DNA from: an uncultured Flavobacteriales bacterium
GTDB lineage: Bacteria; Bacteroidota; Bacteroidia; Palsa-965
NCBI GenBank assembly: GCA_946478675.1
Contig: CAMLEF010000002.1
Span: 1 to 44,066, forward strand
DNA length: 44,066 nucleotides
Direction of reading: 5' to 3'
Shown piece by piece: positions 9,101 to 16,903 of this stretch (positions are counted from its first letter, which is position 1; each line of letters opens with the position of its first letter). The notes beneath the pieces are model-generated. The model was not told the DNA's origin. It saw only the letters and a list, made by a program, of their open reading frames with translations, and made no database searches. Position numbers and translations under genes: made by a program.

Positions 9101-9610
9101 ATCGGTGAGCTTTCCCGAGAGCTGCAAATTCAAACTCGAATTCACGGAAACGTCACGCGTATTGCCGAATGAAATTCCGCGCGAGAGGCTGCCGCTTTTC
9201 GTGATGCCGCCGGTCGCAAACGGATCGTCCGCTTTTTTATCCTCGGGACGATAGAGGAACGGGTTCACGCGGTTGTCAGGAGTTGACGTGAAGCGTTGCT
9301 GATCTTTGTGGCTGTAATTTTTCGTGAGCAGCAGCGGGTAAACGGCGTAACGCGCATGCAGCTGATCGCGCGGCGCAGTGGAGCGGAGGACGAGCTTTGC
9401 TTCTGCGGGAAGAAGATGATACTGCGTCGTGTCGAGGCGTTGCGTGCCGTTGTACAGCGAAAACGTATTCGGCACGATGCTCAGCGTATCGAGCACGAGC
9501 GTATCTCCCGTTGCGGCGAGCGGCTTGTCGCGCCACGAACTGAGCGTTTGTCCGCCGGCAGTAAAAGCCAGCAGCACGAACGCAAGCAGCAAAAAATGGC
9601 GGAGCCGCAT
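6128..9610 (-). CDS. Large outer-membrane beta-barrel protein, uncharacterised
   Basis: From the ATG at 9610 the product has 1160 residues, beginning MRLRHFLLLAFVLLAFTAGG, a clean signal peptide probably cut before or near QTLSSW. The open frame extends further upstream to 9775, but that part is basic and lacks export features, so the later ATG is preferred. The segment SGSLSRGISFGNTRDV, then LQLSGKLTDNIDLA, then FDRVYIQLSGKGTKLIAGDF is one I associate with a conserved large Bacteroidota surface protein of unknown role. The remaining roughly 800 residues alternate aromatic and polar residues like transmembrane strands, and the protein ends in a Phe (QVRAIF), as barrel proteins do. A DYNGDGVKQLNEFE stretch looks like a calcium-binding loop. 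It shares distant flavour with SprA-type barrels but I cannot assign it. Confidence 0.8.
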   Translation of the reverse strand: MRLRHFLLLAFVLLAFTAGGQTLSSWRDKPLAATGDTLVLDTLSIVPNTFSLYNGTQRLDTTQYHLLPAEAKLVLRSTAPRDQLHARYAVYPLLLTKNYSHKDQQRFTSTPDNRVNPFLYRPEDKKADDPFATGGITKSGSLSRGISFGNTRDVSVNSSLNLQLSGKLTDNIDLAMAATDDNLPIQPDGTTQQLQEFDRVYIQLSGKGTKLIAGDFFAERPNSYFMNFNKRGQGLKVSTVQTLKEEKDTSRSERIHATAAIALSKGKFARNIIQGVEGNQGPYRLRGAENELFIVVLSGTEKVYVDGRLLVRGQENDYVIDYNTAEVTFTAKQLITKDKRIVVEFQYSDRNYSRSLTYAGVEYEHNGYAVRLNAYSEQDNKNQPLQQALTDADKLRMAAVGDTLMNAVVPGVDSVAFSGDLVLYKKIDTLVGATLYRNVYVYSTNPDSAHFRLSFSYVGPNRGNYRQVSSSANGKTFQWIAPVNSIPQGDYEPVILLITPKKKQMVTLGAKIPLSFGELLPEVAYTNNDVNTFSPYNSDDDHGYGGNLVFNTGYALNKDLALKMSARYEITSRYFAPLERYRPVEFERDWNLGWGTTRIPTAEQTFAGVTVSLVQKLSNTVRYTYSMFHEGDVFSGAKNDVGLVWNYAGFTATGNASLLEATSITGNSTFLRQGFSLSRPIAKLVTLKLSENQEDNRKNLAGNPLLIATSAGFFEWEASAAFADTTKRSLTVFYKQRKDLLPAANELTQATFAENYGATVSLNGKPNQSLRLTTSWRKLTITSPTLTTQQPDNTLVGRVEYNLRAWKGLMTLTTFYEAGSGLEVKKEFSYIEVPAGQGSFTWTDYNGDGVKQLNEFETALYSDQANYIRVFTPTNQYVKVYTNQFSQSFSIRPSVKWANAKGLRGFIGRFSDQASYRVDRKTMSRAAEHSLLPQLDDASDTALVSLNATVRNTISFNQLSSKFGIEHTWQDVRGKSLLTNGLESRGNFYNEIRVRWNMTKTLSLITEYRDGVKSNSSEFFPGRNYRIRYYEAEPKFSIQPGTTFRVSFTYRYSNKYNMPDLGGETGTIHRFGTEIKLSRLQKGNFLAEGDYVRIAYTGNVNSSVGYDMLEGLKPGQNFTWKISWQRALAQNLQLTLGYEGRKSPGVKTVHTGTAQVRAIF

Positions 9611-9764
9611 CGAAAGGGGAAAGCCGATTAGGAATGAAACAGGTTTCTGATCACGAATATACGAAGGCCGATCCCGCAGGGCCCAAGAAGCCTTAACCCG
9701 CAAACGTTTCATAGGGCAAAAAAGTATACGTCTTCGTAAATTCGCGCACCGGGAAACTCCACCT

Positions 9765-10532
9765 ATGAAAATCATCTCCTACAACGTTAACGGCATCCGC
9801 GCCGCCATGAAAAAAGGACTCGTCGACTGGCTGCAGCAGCAGGATGCGGACGTCGTGCTCTTCCAGGAGATCAAAGCGGAGCCGGAACAGCTCGATCTTT
9901 CCGTTTTCGAAAACATCGGCTACGCGCATCATTACTGGCATCCTGCGGAGAAAAAAGGCTACAGCGGCGTCGCCATTCTCTCGAAGCGAAAGCCCGACCA
10001 CGTGGAAACCGGCGCCGGCAACCGCACCTACGATTCCGAAGGACGCATTCTCCGCGCGGATTACGGCGACGTTTCGGTGATGAGCCTGTATCTTCCTTCG
10101 GGCACGACCGGTGAGATCCGCCAGGCGTTCAAGTACGAGTGCATGGACTTTTTCCAGTCGTACATCGACCAGCTCAGGAAGAAACGACCGAACCTCATCA
10201 TCGGCGGCGACTGGAATATCTGCCACACGAGCATCGACATTCACAACCCGGTCAGCAATGCGAAAACGTCGGGCTTCCTGCCGCCGGAGCGCGAATGGAT
10301 CGGCCGTTTCATTGATAACGGCTTCATCGATTCGTTCCGTCATTTCACGCCCGACCCGCATCATTACACCTGGTGGAGCCAGCGCTTCAACGCCCGCGAG
10401 CGCAACCTCGGCTGGCGCATCGATTACCACATGGTGAGCCGCCCGCTCGAAAAGCAGCTGAAAGCGGCGTCGATCATTCCTGACGCGAAACATTCCGACC
10501 ATTGCCCCATCGTGGTGGAAGTGGATTTCTGA
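9765..10532 (+). CDS. xth: Exodeoxyribonuclease III / AP endonuclease
   Basis: This 255-residue protein belongs to the exonuclease III (EEP) family. It shows MKIISYNVNGIRAAMKKG at the N-terminus, the metal-binding Glu in LFQEIKAEPEQ, YSGVAILSK, the GGDWNICH catalytic Asp/Asn pair, and the terminal KHSDHCPI motif with catalytic His. Length and all active-site motifs are intact. It cleaves the backbone at abasic sites and removes blocked 3' ends in base excision repair. It is divergent from the outer-membrane barrel gene across a 154-nt gap and about 120 nt from the next gene. Confidence 0.96.
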   Translation: MKIISYNVNGIRAAMKKGLVDWLQQQDADVVLFQEIKAEPEQLDLSVFENIGYAHHYWHPAEKKGYSGVAILSKRKPDHVETGAGNRTYDSEGRILRADYGDVSVMSLYLPSGTTGEIRQAFKYECMDFFQSYIDQLRKKRPNLIIGGDWNICHTSIDIHNPVSNAKTSGFLPPEREWIGRFIDNGFIDSFRHFTPDPHHYTWWSQRFNARERNLGWRIDYHMVSRPLEKQLKAASIIPDAKHSDHCPIVVEVDF

Positions 10533-10588
10533 GCGAAAACAGCCCGGGCGAAATTGTTAAATCCGCTCTTTACAACACACCCGCTACG

Positions 10589-10621
10589 TTGTACCTTTTT
10601 TCGGATTTTTCATTACTTTAG
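10589..10621 (+). promoter_or_regulatory. Putative promoter, TTG-N22-TACTTTAG
   Basis: A TTG at 10589-10591 and TACTTTAG at 10614-10621 have Bacteroidota-like spacing (22 nt). The -7 octamer differs from TAnnTTTG at one position. It precedes the substrate-binding lipoprotein gene (ATG 10653), giving a leader of roughly 25 nt. Confidence 0.45.
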
Positions 10622-10652
10622 GCGCTGCAATTCCCCAAAAACGCGCTTATAT

Positions 10653-12425
10653 ATGAAACGTTTTCAGTTTGTTCTGGCATTTTTCGCTGTAGCTGCTTTG
10701 TCGTTCAGCGGTTGCGGTCCTGATGACCAGGGAGAAGGTCAGTCGCGGAAGGCTAACGGGCCGGTGAAATACGGCGGGGTGTTCCGGATGAACGAAACCG
10801 AAGATTTCAGAACGCTTTTTCCGCTCAACATCGTTGAAGTCGTGGGCCACCACATCGGCTCGCAGGTGTATGAAGGGCTGGTGAAGTTCAACCAGAAAGA
10901 TCTTTCGGTGATGCCGGCGCTCGCGTACAAGTGGGAAGTATCCGACAGCGCCACGCATTTCACATTCCATCTCCGCAAAGGCGTTGTGTTCCATGACGAT
11001 CCTTGTTTCCCCGACGGGAAAGGCCGCGAAGTAAAAGCATCCGACATCAAATTCTGCTTCGAAAAACTTTGCACCGCGTCCACTAACAACCAGCAGTTCT
11101 CGAATACGTTCAAAGACCGCGTTGTCGGCGCAACCGAATATTACACCGCATCTGAAAAAGGCGCAGCTCCTGCAGGCGGTGTAACCGGCATCACCACGCC
11201 GAACGATTCCACCGTCGAGATCCGCCTCACGCACCCGATGCCGGGCTTCATGTCTATCCTCGCCACGCAGGGCGGCTGGATCTACCCGAACGAAGCCCTG
11301 ACGAAATACGGTGATGAAATGCGCGTGCATTGCGTCGGTACCGGTCCGTTCAAAGTGCAGAGCGTAAAAGAAGGCGAAGCGGTGCTGCTCGAGCGCAACC
11401 CGAACTACTACATGTTCGATGAATACAAGAACCGCCTGCCGTACCTCGACAAAGTGCAGTTCCGTTTCATCAAAGACAAACGTTCCGAGATCATCGCGTT
11501 CAAGAACAAAGACCTCGACATGGTCTTCCGTCTGCCGGTAGAAATGGCGAAAGATATTCTCGGTGAGCTCGACGAAGCGAAAGAGCACCACGCTGATTTC
11601 TCTTTGCAGAGCACGCCGGCGATGAGCCTCACGTACTACGGCTTCCAGCACAAGCTGACGCCGTTCGACAATGTGAAAGTGCGCCAGGCCTTCAACTACG
11701 CCATCGACCGTTCGTACATTGCGAACAACGTGTTGCAGGGTGATGCGACGCCGGGCATTTACGGCATCGTTCCGCCGAGCATGGTCGGTTACGATTACAA
11801 ATCCATCACGGGTTATTCTTACGATCCCGACAAAGCCCGTAAGCTGCTCGCAGAAGCCGGCTATCCCGGCGGCAAAGGTTTCCCGACGGTGAACCTGCAG
11901 ATCAACAACGGCGGCGGCGACCGCAACACGATGACGGCGGATTATGTCGTCAACAAGCTGAAAGAAAATCTCGGCATCGAAGTGAAAGTGACGCCGATGC
12001 CTTTCGCGCAACACCTCGAAACCTACATGACCGGCAAATCGCTGTTCTGGCGTACGGGCTGGATCGCCGATTATCCCGATCCGGAAACCTTCCTCACGAC
12101 GCTCTACAGCGGCCACATTCCTGCTGACCTGAACACGCCGTCGTCGCTCAACTCCGTGCGCTATTCCAGCCCGCAGTTCGACTCGCTGTTCATGGCGGCC
12201 ATCGTCGAGCCCGATCCGGCAAAACGTGCTGAGCTCTATCGCCGCGCCGACCAGGTCGCCATCGATGACGCTGCGATCATGCCGATCTACTACGAAGTGA
12301 ACGATCGCCTCATCCAGAAGAACGTCCGCGGCTTCGACATCAACCCGATGGAATTCCGCGACATGACGCGCGTGTGGTTTGATGTGGAAGAAGAAGGCGG
12401 AGCAAAGGATAGCGCGAAGAAATAA
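10653..12425 (+). CDS. ABC transporter substrate-binding lipoprotein, oligopeptide type (SBP_bac_5)
   Basis: The 590-residue protein begins MKRFQFVLAFFAVAALSFSGCG, a lipoprotein signal peptide with Cys21. The rest is a family 5 extracellular solute-binding protein, seen in YGGVFRMNETEDFRTLFP, SQVYEGLVKF, FHLRKGVVFHDDP, HCVGTGPFKV and DNVKVRQAFNYAIDRSYI. This is the DppA/OppA fold, which captures di- or oligopeptides (or nickel, haem or other small ligands) in the periplasm. No permease or ATPase gene adjoins it, so the partner transporter must be elsewhere and the ligand is unknown. The gene ends at a strong terminator at 12445. The ATG at 10653 is preferred to earlier in-frame starts because it begins the signal peptide. 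Confidence 0.93.
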   Translation: MKRFQFVLAFFAVAALSFSGCGPDDQGEGQSRKANGPVKYGGVFRMNETEDFRTLFPLNIVEVVGHHIGSQVYEGLVKFNQKDLSVMPALAYKWEVSDSATHFTFHLRKGVVFHDDPCFPDGKGREVKASDIKFCFEKLCTASTNNQQFSNTFKDRVVGATEYYTASEKGAAPAGGVTGITTPNDSTVEIRLTHPMPGFMSILATQGGWIYPNEALTKYGDEMRVHCVGTGPFKVQSVKEGEAVLLERNPNYYMFDEYKNRLPYLDKVQFRFIKDKRSEIIAFKNKDLDMVFRLPVEMAKDILGELDEAKEHHADFSLQSTPAMSLTYYGFQHKLTPFDNVKVRQAFNYAIDRSYIANNVLQGDATPGIYGIVPPSMVGYDYKSITGYSYDPDKARKLLAEAGYPGGKGFPTVNLQINNGGGDRNTMTADYVVNKLKENLGIEVKVTPMPFAQHLETYMTGKSLFWRTGWIADYPDPETFLTTLYSGHIPADLNTPSSLNSVRYSSPQFDSLFMAAIVEPDPAKRAELYRRADQVAIDDAAIMPIYYEVNDRLIQKNVRGFDINPMEFRDMTRVWFDVEEEGGAKDSAKK

Positions 12426-12444
12426 TCGCAACCGAATAAAGCAG

Positions 12445-12482
12445 AAGCCCCGGAGATGATGAATCTTCGGGGCTTGTTTTTT
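12445..12482 (+). terminator. Rho-independent terminator after the substrate-binding protein gene
   Basis: The stem AAGCCCCGGAGAT (12445-12457) pairs with ATCTTCGGGGCTT (12463-12475), with one G-T wobble, followed by G and six T residues. Confidence 0.9.
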
Positions 12483-12500
12483 ATTCGCTTTTCGTTCCGC

Positions 12501-13211
12501 TCAATTCTTCGACACCTCCCGGATCAGCATCCGTTTCGCGATCGGCAGGAACGTTTCTTCCACCGGAATTTTCAATCCCGTTTCCGCAGCGTAGCAGGCC
12601 GGGTTCGGCATTGCGGGATACTGGTGCAGCAGCTCGTTCTTGATCCATTCGTACGTGTGCGTGATGCTTTGCGTGTAGCTGCGCACGAACTGCGTATGAA
12701 TGCCGCGCCAGCCCGCGTTCGCCTCTTCGAAGATCGTTACCGCGTAGCTGTACACGCGCGTCTGATCGCCGGGATTTTGCAGGAAGAGATAGCCGGCGCT
12801 CGTGTCGATCGGCATCAGCCCGATGGATTCCAGCGCGATGGTCTTCTCGATGAATTCGTAGATCTGTTTTCCCTCGTGCAGCCACTCTTCGAATTTCGGC
12901 AGCGAAAAATCCAGGATGTTTTCGATCTCACTCATGAGCTTGTCATCTGTGATCACGCGTTGATAGTTCAGCCGGAATTTTACGGGGTCGAAGCCGGTGA
13001 GCGCGCGGGGGAACTGCGCATCGAGCTGCTGCTTGTTTTCTTTCAGCTGTCGCGCCATGCGGTAATGTTCAACCAGCTCGGCGAGCGGTGGATACAGCCG
13101 GTTGGCGCGGAAACATTCGTCCACGTGCTGCAACCAGGCCAGCAGCACATACTTCTTGTATTCGAAGTCGATGTGCTTTTCCGTGATCCAGTCTTTGTTC
13201 AGGCGTTCCAT
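12501..13211 (-). CDS. Conserved hypothetical protein
   Basis: From the ATG at 13211 (MERLNKDWITEKHIDFE) the product has 236 residues and ends REVSKN. It is predicted soluble: no signal peptide, no membrane helix, many aromatic and charged residues, and mostly helical in appearance (YKKYVLLAWLQHVDE, MSEIENILDFSLPKFEEW). The upstream in-frame extension to 13496 is low-complexity and overlaps the ompA-like gene start, so it is not used. I believe similar sequences occur as uncharacterised proteins across Bacteroidota but can name no domain. It is divergent from the OmpA-like lipoprotein gene, with 157 nt between them. Confidence 0.8.
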   Translation of the reverse strand: MERLNKDWITEKHIDFEYKKYVLLAWLQHVDECFRANRLYPPLAELVEHYRMARQLKENKQQLDAQFPRALTGFDPVKFRLNYQRVITDDKLMSEIENILDFSLPKFEEWLHEGKQIYEFIEKTIALESIGLMPIDTSAGYLFLQNPGDQTRVYSYAVTIFEEANAGWRGIHTQFVRSYTQSITHTYEWIKNELLHQYPAMPNPACYAAETGLKIPVEETFLPIAKRMLIREVSKN

Positions 13212-13333
13212 AACGGGGGCATTATTCTTGCTGTACAGTAAACGAAATTCAAGCCCTCTGTGTTTCGCAGGAAATCTACAATTAACAGTTAATAACTTCA
13301 TTTTCAGTCGAAGATGCGGCGGAGCAGCTGCGC

Positions 13334-13341
13334 TATCTTTG
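13334..13341 (+). promoter_or_regulatory. Putative -7 element TATCTTTG
   Basis: An exact TAnnTTTG match lies 27 nt before the ATG of the OmpA-like gene. The -33 region has no obvious TTTG. Confidence 0.5.
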
Positions 13342-13368
13342 ACCGGATATACCAACCCAATTTTTAAG

Positions 13369-14379
13369 ATGCGTACCAGGATCATCGTACTCGCTTTGCT
13401 GACCGCAGGATTTTTTTCCACCTGCGTTCCCGCCCGTAAATACGAAGAAGAAAAAAACAAGCGTATCGCTGCAGAGGCGGATCGCGACCGTCTCAAGAAA
13501 GAGAACGACGATTACGCCACCAAAAGCGCCGAGATGGATCGCCAGCTGGCGGAAAACAAAAAACAGATCGGCCAGCTGCAGGGTGACACCTCCGGTTGCG
13601 GCATGCGCTACCGCCTGCTGAGCAGCCAGTACGATCAGTTGACCGCCAACTACGAGCTGCTGCTCAAGCAAAACAAAGAGCTCATGCAGCGCACGACGAA
13701 CGAGAACACGCAGCTCGTCGGCAAGCTCAACATGACGCAGGAGCAGCTCATCGCGAAAGAAGATTCGCTCAAGCGCATGGACATCAACCTCAAGAAGCAA
13801 AAACGTTCACTCGACTCGCTGACGATCGAACTGCAGAAGCGTGAAGCCCGCGTTCGTGAGCTTTCTTCCGCACTTGCCACCCGCGATTCTGCGATCGTGG
13901 CGATCAACAAAAAAGTGAAAGATGCGCTCGTCGGTTTCGAAGGGCAGGGCCTTACCGTCACGATGAAAGACGGACGCGTTTACGTTTCGCTGGAAGACAA
14001 ACTTCTTTTCGCATCGGGCAGCTATAAAGTGGCGCCGAAAGGAGAAGAAGCCTTGAAGCAACTGGCGTCGGTGCTCGTCTCGAACCCCGATATCAACGTG
14101 ATGGTGGAAGGACATACCGACGACGTTCCGTACAAAGGCGCCGGCGATATCAAAGACAACTGGGACCTCAGCGTCCTGCGCGCAACCACGGTTGTAAAAA
14201 TCCTATTGCAGTACGGTAACGGCAAGATCGATCCGAAGCGTCTGACGGCTGCCGGTCGCGGCGAATACTTCCCGATCGACACGGCGAAAACGGCAGAGGC
14301 CCGCGCGAAGAACCGCCGCACCGAAATCATTCTCACACCGAAGCTGGACGAGCTCTTCAAAGTGCTCAACGGCCAGTAA
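13369..14379 (+). CDS. OmpA-family peptidoglycan-binding lipoprotein with coiled coil
   Basis: The 336-residue product starts MRTRIIVLALLTAGFFSTCVP, a lipoprotein signal with Cys19. Residues about 24-190 are a long coiled coil (KYEEEKNKRIAAEADRD and on). The C-terminal OmpA/MotB domain (about 205-330) shows LLFASGSYKV, INVMVEGHTDDVPY, NWDLSVLRATTVVKIL and AKNRRTEIIL; the Asp of GHTDD and the Arg of NRRTEI are the diaminopimelate-binding residues. It should tether the outer membrane to peptidoglycan. A terminator follows at 14398, so it is probably monocistronic. Confidence 0.93.
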   Translation: MRTRIIVLALLTAGFFSTCVPARKYEEEKNKRIAAEADRDRLKKENDDYATKSAEMDRQLAENKKQIGQLQGDTSGCGMRYRLLSSQYDQLTANYELLLKQNKELMQRTTNENTQLVGKLNMTQEQLIAKEDSLKRMDINLKKQKRSLDSLTIELQKREARVRELSSALATRDSAIVAINKKVKDALVGFEGQGLTVTMKDGRVYVSLEDKLLFASGSYKVAPKGEEALKQLASVLVSNPDINVMVEGHTDDVPYKGAGDIKDNWDLSVLRATTVVKILLQYGNGKIDPKRLTAAGRGEYFPIDTAKTAEARAKNRRTEIILTPKLDELFKVLNGQ

Positions 14380-14397
14380 GCCACAAGAAAGTTTTTT

Positions 14398-14432
14398 AAA
14401 AAAGCCCGTTCGGTTATCCGGACGGGCTTTTT
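14398..14432 (+). terminator. Rho-independent terminator after the OmpA-like gene
   Basis: AAAAAAGCCCGTTCGG pairs with CCGGACGGGCTTTTTT around a TTAT loop, ending in a T-run. The A-rich left end makes it usable in both directions. Confidence 0.92.
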
Positions 14433-14468
14433 TATTGCGGCGTTCCGCGGTAGCGTTAGCAGGTGCGC

Positions 14469-14476
14469 TAATTTTG
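14469..14476 (+). promoter_or_regulatory. Putative -7 element TAATTTTG
   Basis: An exact TAnnTTTG match lies 22 nt before the aldo/keto reductase ATG and just after the preceding terminator, a sensible promoter position. Confidence 0.5.
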
Positions 14477-14498
14477 TACTTCATCAACGTGATCCAAC

Positions 14499-15521
14499 AT
14501 GAAGTACAATTTATTAGGCAATACAGGATTGAAAGTTTCCGAGCTCTGTCTCGGCACGATGACCTTCGGCGGAAAAGGGATATGGACAGCGATCGGGAAA
14601 CTCGACCAGCAGCCGGTGGATGAGCTCGTGCGCAAGGCGGTGGATGCGGGCATCAACTTCATCGATACGGCGAACGTATATTCGGAAGGTCTCTCGGAAG
14701 AGCTCACCGGCAAAGCGATCCGCAATCTCGGTTTGAAACGCAACGATCTTGTGCTCGCAACCAAAGTGCGCGGCAAGATGAATGACGGCCCCAACGGCAG
14801 CGGACTTTCGCGCAAGCATATCCTGCACGAAGTGGAAGAGAGCCTGCGCCGTTTGAATACGGATTACATCGATCTCTACCAGATCCACGGCTACGATGAG
14901 CTCACGCCGCTCGAAGAAACGCTCGACACGCTCGACCTGCTGGTGAAAAGCGGGAAGGTGCGTTACATCGGTTGCAGCAACCTCGCCGCGTGGCAGCTGA
15001 TGAAAGCGCTCGCACATTCCACGAATCATCGCATTTCGAAATTCGTTTCGCTGCAGGCGTATTATACTGTCGCTGGACGTGATCTCGAGCGCGAGCTTGT
15101 GCCGCTGCTGAAAGACCAGCACGTCGGCCTCATGGTCTGGAGCCCGCTGGCCGGCGGATTCCTCAGCGGAAAATACACGCGCGCCGGTGAAGCAAAAGAA
15201 GGATCGCGCCGCATCAATTTCGATTTTCCGCCGGTGAACAAAGAGCGTGCGTTCGACATCATCGACGTGCTGCAGGAAATGGCGAAAGCGAAAAATGCGA
15301 CGGTGGCACAGCTGGCGCTGGCGTGGTTGCTGCACCAGCGTGTGGTCACGAGTGTGATCATCGGCGCGAACAAGCCGGAGCAGCTGGACGAAAACATCAA
15401 AGCGACGGGCATTACATTTTCTCCTGAAGAGTTGTTGAAGATCGATGAAGTGAGCCGGCTTCCGCAGGAGTATCCGCACTGGATGCTGGAGCGGCAGGGT
15501 GGCGACAGGAAGCGGCAATAG
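14499..15521 (+). CDS. Aldo/keto reductase
   Basis: The 340-residue protein has the AKR TIM-barrel signature. It shows MKYNLLGNTGLKVSELCLGT, FIDTANVYSEGLSEE with the catalytic Asp and Tyr, LATKVRGK with the catalytic Lys, DLYQIHGYDELTPLEE with the active-site His, and the NADPH-binding VTSVIIGANKPEQLDEN near the end. The MTFGG and SPLAGGFLSGKY wording is close to the YajO/YghZ-type (AKR11-14) branches. It reduces aldehydes or ketones with NADPH in the cytoplasm; the physiological substrate is not predictable. It is followed by a 354-nt gene-free region carrying a large palindrome. Confidence 0.93.
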   Translation: MKYNLLGNTGLKVSELCLGTMTFGGKGIWTAIGKLDQQPVDELVRKAVDAGINFIDTANVYSEGLSEELTGKAIRNLGLKRNDLVLATKVRGKMNDGPNGSGLSRKHILHEVEESLRRLNTDYIDLYQIHGYDELTPLEETLDTLDLLVKSGKVRYIGCSNLAAWQLMKALAHSTNHRISKFVSLQAYYTVAGRDLERELVPLLKDQHVGLMVWSPLAGGFLSGKYTRAGEAKEGSRRINFDFPPVNKERAFDIIDVLQEMAKAKNATVAQLALAWLLHQRVVTSVIIGANKPEQLDENIKATGITFSPEELLKIDEVSRLPQEYPHWMLERQGGDRKRQ

Positions 15522-15585
15522 AAGCTGCTTTCAATTATCCTGAGAAACCAGCGTTAATCATGACGCGTCAGCATTCTTTTCGAAC

Positions 15586-15610
15586 GTTCTTTTCTTTAGT
15601 AGAAAAGAAC
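15586..15610. repeat. Perfect hairpin after the aldo/keto reductase gene
   Basis: GTTCTTTTCT (15586-15595) and AGAAAAGAAC (15601-15610) form a 10-bp perfect stem with a 5-nt loop. The AT-rich stem lacks a terminal U-tract, so terminator function is uncertain. It marks the left edge of the larger palindromic element. Confidence 0.6.
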
Positions 15611-15629
15611 CAAAAGAATCGCCATCTGA

Positions 15630-15770
15630 CGCAGTTTGCCTAAAATCAGCAGGAAAAATTCCGAAGGAAGAAACCAAGCCGCGCTCCCGCACATTCAGCC
15701 CGGGCTCCGTGGTTTCTTCCCGCACAAAAGCCCAACGCCATTTTTCCTGCTGATTTCTTAACGGCCAACT
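15630..15770. repeat. Long nested palindromic element in a 354-nt gene-free region
   Basis: The outer arms AAATCAGCAGGAAAAAT (15643-15659) and ATTTTTCCTGCTGATTT (15740-15756) are perfect 17-bp reverse complements. Inside, GGAAGAAACCA (15666-15676) pairs perfectly with TGGTTTCTTCC (15710-15720), and the 10-nt palindrome AGCCCGGGCT lies at 15697-15706. Beyond the outer arms GCAGTT (15631-15636) can pair with AACTGC (15766-15771). No open reading frame of note covers it. It resembles a miniature inverted-repeat element or a structured non-coding RNA; the sequence alone does not decide. The remaining part of the gap (15772-15875) shows no further structure I recognise. Confidence 0.75.
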
Positions 15771-15875
15771 GCTGAGAATGGCCCTTGGTTGAGCGTCCGT
15801 CAACAGCCGGGATATTTTTTCTTGCACTAAACCTTTTTCCTGCGCGATCGTCAAACGCTTTGTACCTTGATCAGC

Positions 15876-16892
15876 ATGACGCACGATCGCAGAACATTTC
15901 TTCGCACGACAGCTTTGGCGACAGCAGGACTGATGGCTTCGCAGTTGCCGGCGCAAACGTTTAACGGTGATGCGCAGCGTGAATTACTGCTCGCGCCGCG
16001 GCTGAAAAAAGGAGACCTCATTGCGCTTACTGCCCCGGCGGGCGCAATCTTCAACAAGGAAAGCATCGGCAAAGCGCGGCTGGCGCTCGAAGCGCTCGGC
16101 TTTCGTGTGCGTGAATGCGAATCGCTCGGCAGGCAGTACGGATATCTTGCCGGCACCGACGAGCAGCGCGCGCAGGAGCTGATGGAGCTTTTCACGGATG
16201 ACAGCGTGAATGGAATCGTAGCCATGCGCGGCGGTTGGGGATGCGCGCGGTTGCTGCCGCTGCTCGATTTCGAAAAGATCCGGCAGCATCCGAAAATGCT
16301 TTCCGGTTTCAGCGACATCACGACGCTGTTGCTGGCGCTGCAGGCAAAAACGGGACTCGTCACGTTTCACGGGCCGGTCGGCAATTCATCGTGGTCGCCG
16401 CTGACGAATCGTTTTTTCATGAGCTGCGTTTCGGAAAATACACAGCCGGAAATGATCGACAGCGAAGCCGACCCGATCTGCCTCGGAACCGCAGAAGGAA
16501 AATTGCTCGGCGGAAATCTCGCGGTGTTGTGCAGCCTGCTCGGCACTTCGTATTTACCCGATTTCAAAGACGCGCTGCTTTTTCTCGAAGAAACGGAAGA
16601 GGAGCCGTACAGCATCGACCGCATGCTCACGCAGCTTGATCTTGCAGGCGTGCTGCGGCAGGTGCGCGGCGTCATCTTCGGAAAATGCACAAAATGCGAT
16701 GCGGAGGAACCGGAGAAATCATTCACGTTGCGCGAAGTGCTGCAGCAGAAACTCGGCGCGTTGAATGTTCCCGCCATTACGAATTTCAGTTTCGGCCACA
16801 CGGTCGACAAATATACTTTTCCGGTTGGCGTGCGTGCGCGAATGGATGTCGGGAATAGAACGGTGCAGCTGCTGGAAAATTCCGTTTTATAA
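15876..16892 (+). CDS. LD-carboxypeptidase (peptidase family S66) with Tat signal
   Basis: The 338-residue protein begins MTHDRRTFLRTTALATAGLM, a twin-arginine signal (RRTFLR) followed by a hydrophobic stretch and a likely AQ cleavage site. The mature part is a complete S66 serine peptidase: GDLIALTAPAG, VAMRGGWGCARLLP, the nucleophile Ser in LSGFSDITTLL, Glu in LLFLEETEEEPYSIDRM, and His in NFSFGHTVDKYTFPVG. Such enzymes remove the terminal D-Ala from murein tetrapeptides during recycling. The cytoplasmic LdcA form has no signal, so a Tat-exported version would act in the periplasm. The ATG at 15876 is preferred to the TTG three codons earlier. It is followed after 11 nt by the T9SS-secreted LVIVD gene. 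Confidence 0.9.
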   Translation: MTHDRRTFLRTTALATAGLMASQLPAQTFNGDAQRELLLAPRLKKGDLIALTAPAGAIFNKESIGKARLALEALGFRVRECESLGRQYGYLAGTDEQRAQELMELFTDDSVNGIVAMRGGWGCARLLPLLDFEKIRQHPKMLSGFSDITTLLLALQAKTGLVTFHGPVGNSSWSPLTNRFFMSCVSENTQPEMIDSEADPICLGTAEGKLLGGNLAVLCSLLGTSYLPDFKDALLFLEETEEEPYSIDRMLTQLDLAGVLRQVRGVIFGKCTKCDAEEPEKSFTLREVLQQKLGALNVPAITNFSFGHTVDKYTFPVGVRARMDVGNRTVQLLENSVL

Positions 16893-16903
16893 AAATCATC
16901 CTG

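Noticed and set aside
9611..9775. N-terminal extension of the large barrel protein
   Set aside because: The added residues are basic and would bury the signal peptide; the ATG at 9610 starts a typical signal sequence.
10647..12431. 594-codon open frame on the minus strand opposite the substrate-binding protein gene
   Set aside because: Its translation is rich in Arg, His, Val and Phe, with no recognisable motif, while the plus-strand frame encodes a complete SBP_bac_5 lipoprotein. It is a shadow caused by codon bias.
14514..15518. 334-codon open frame antisense to the aldo/keto reductase gene
   Set aside because: No motif, no start context, and the plus strand carries a full enzyme with all catalytic residues.
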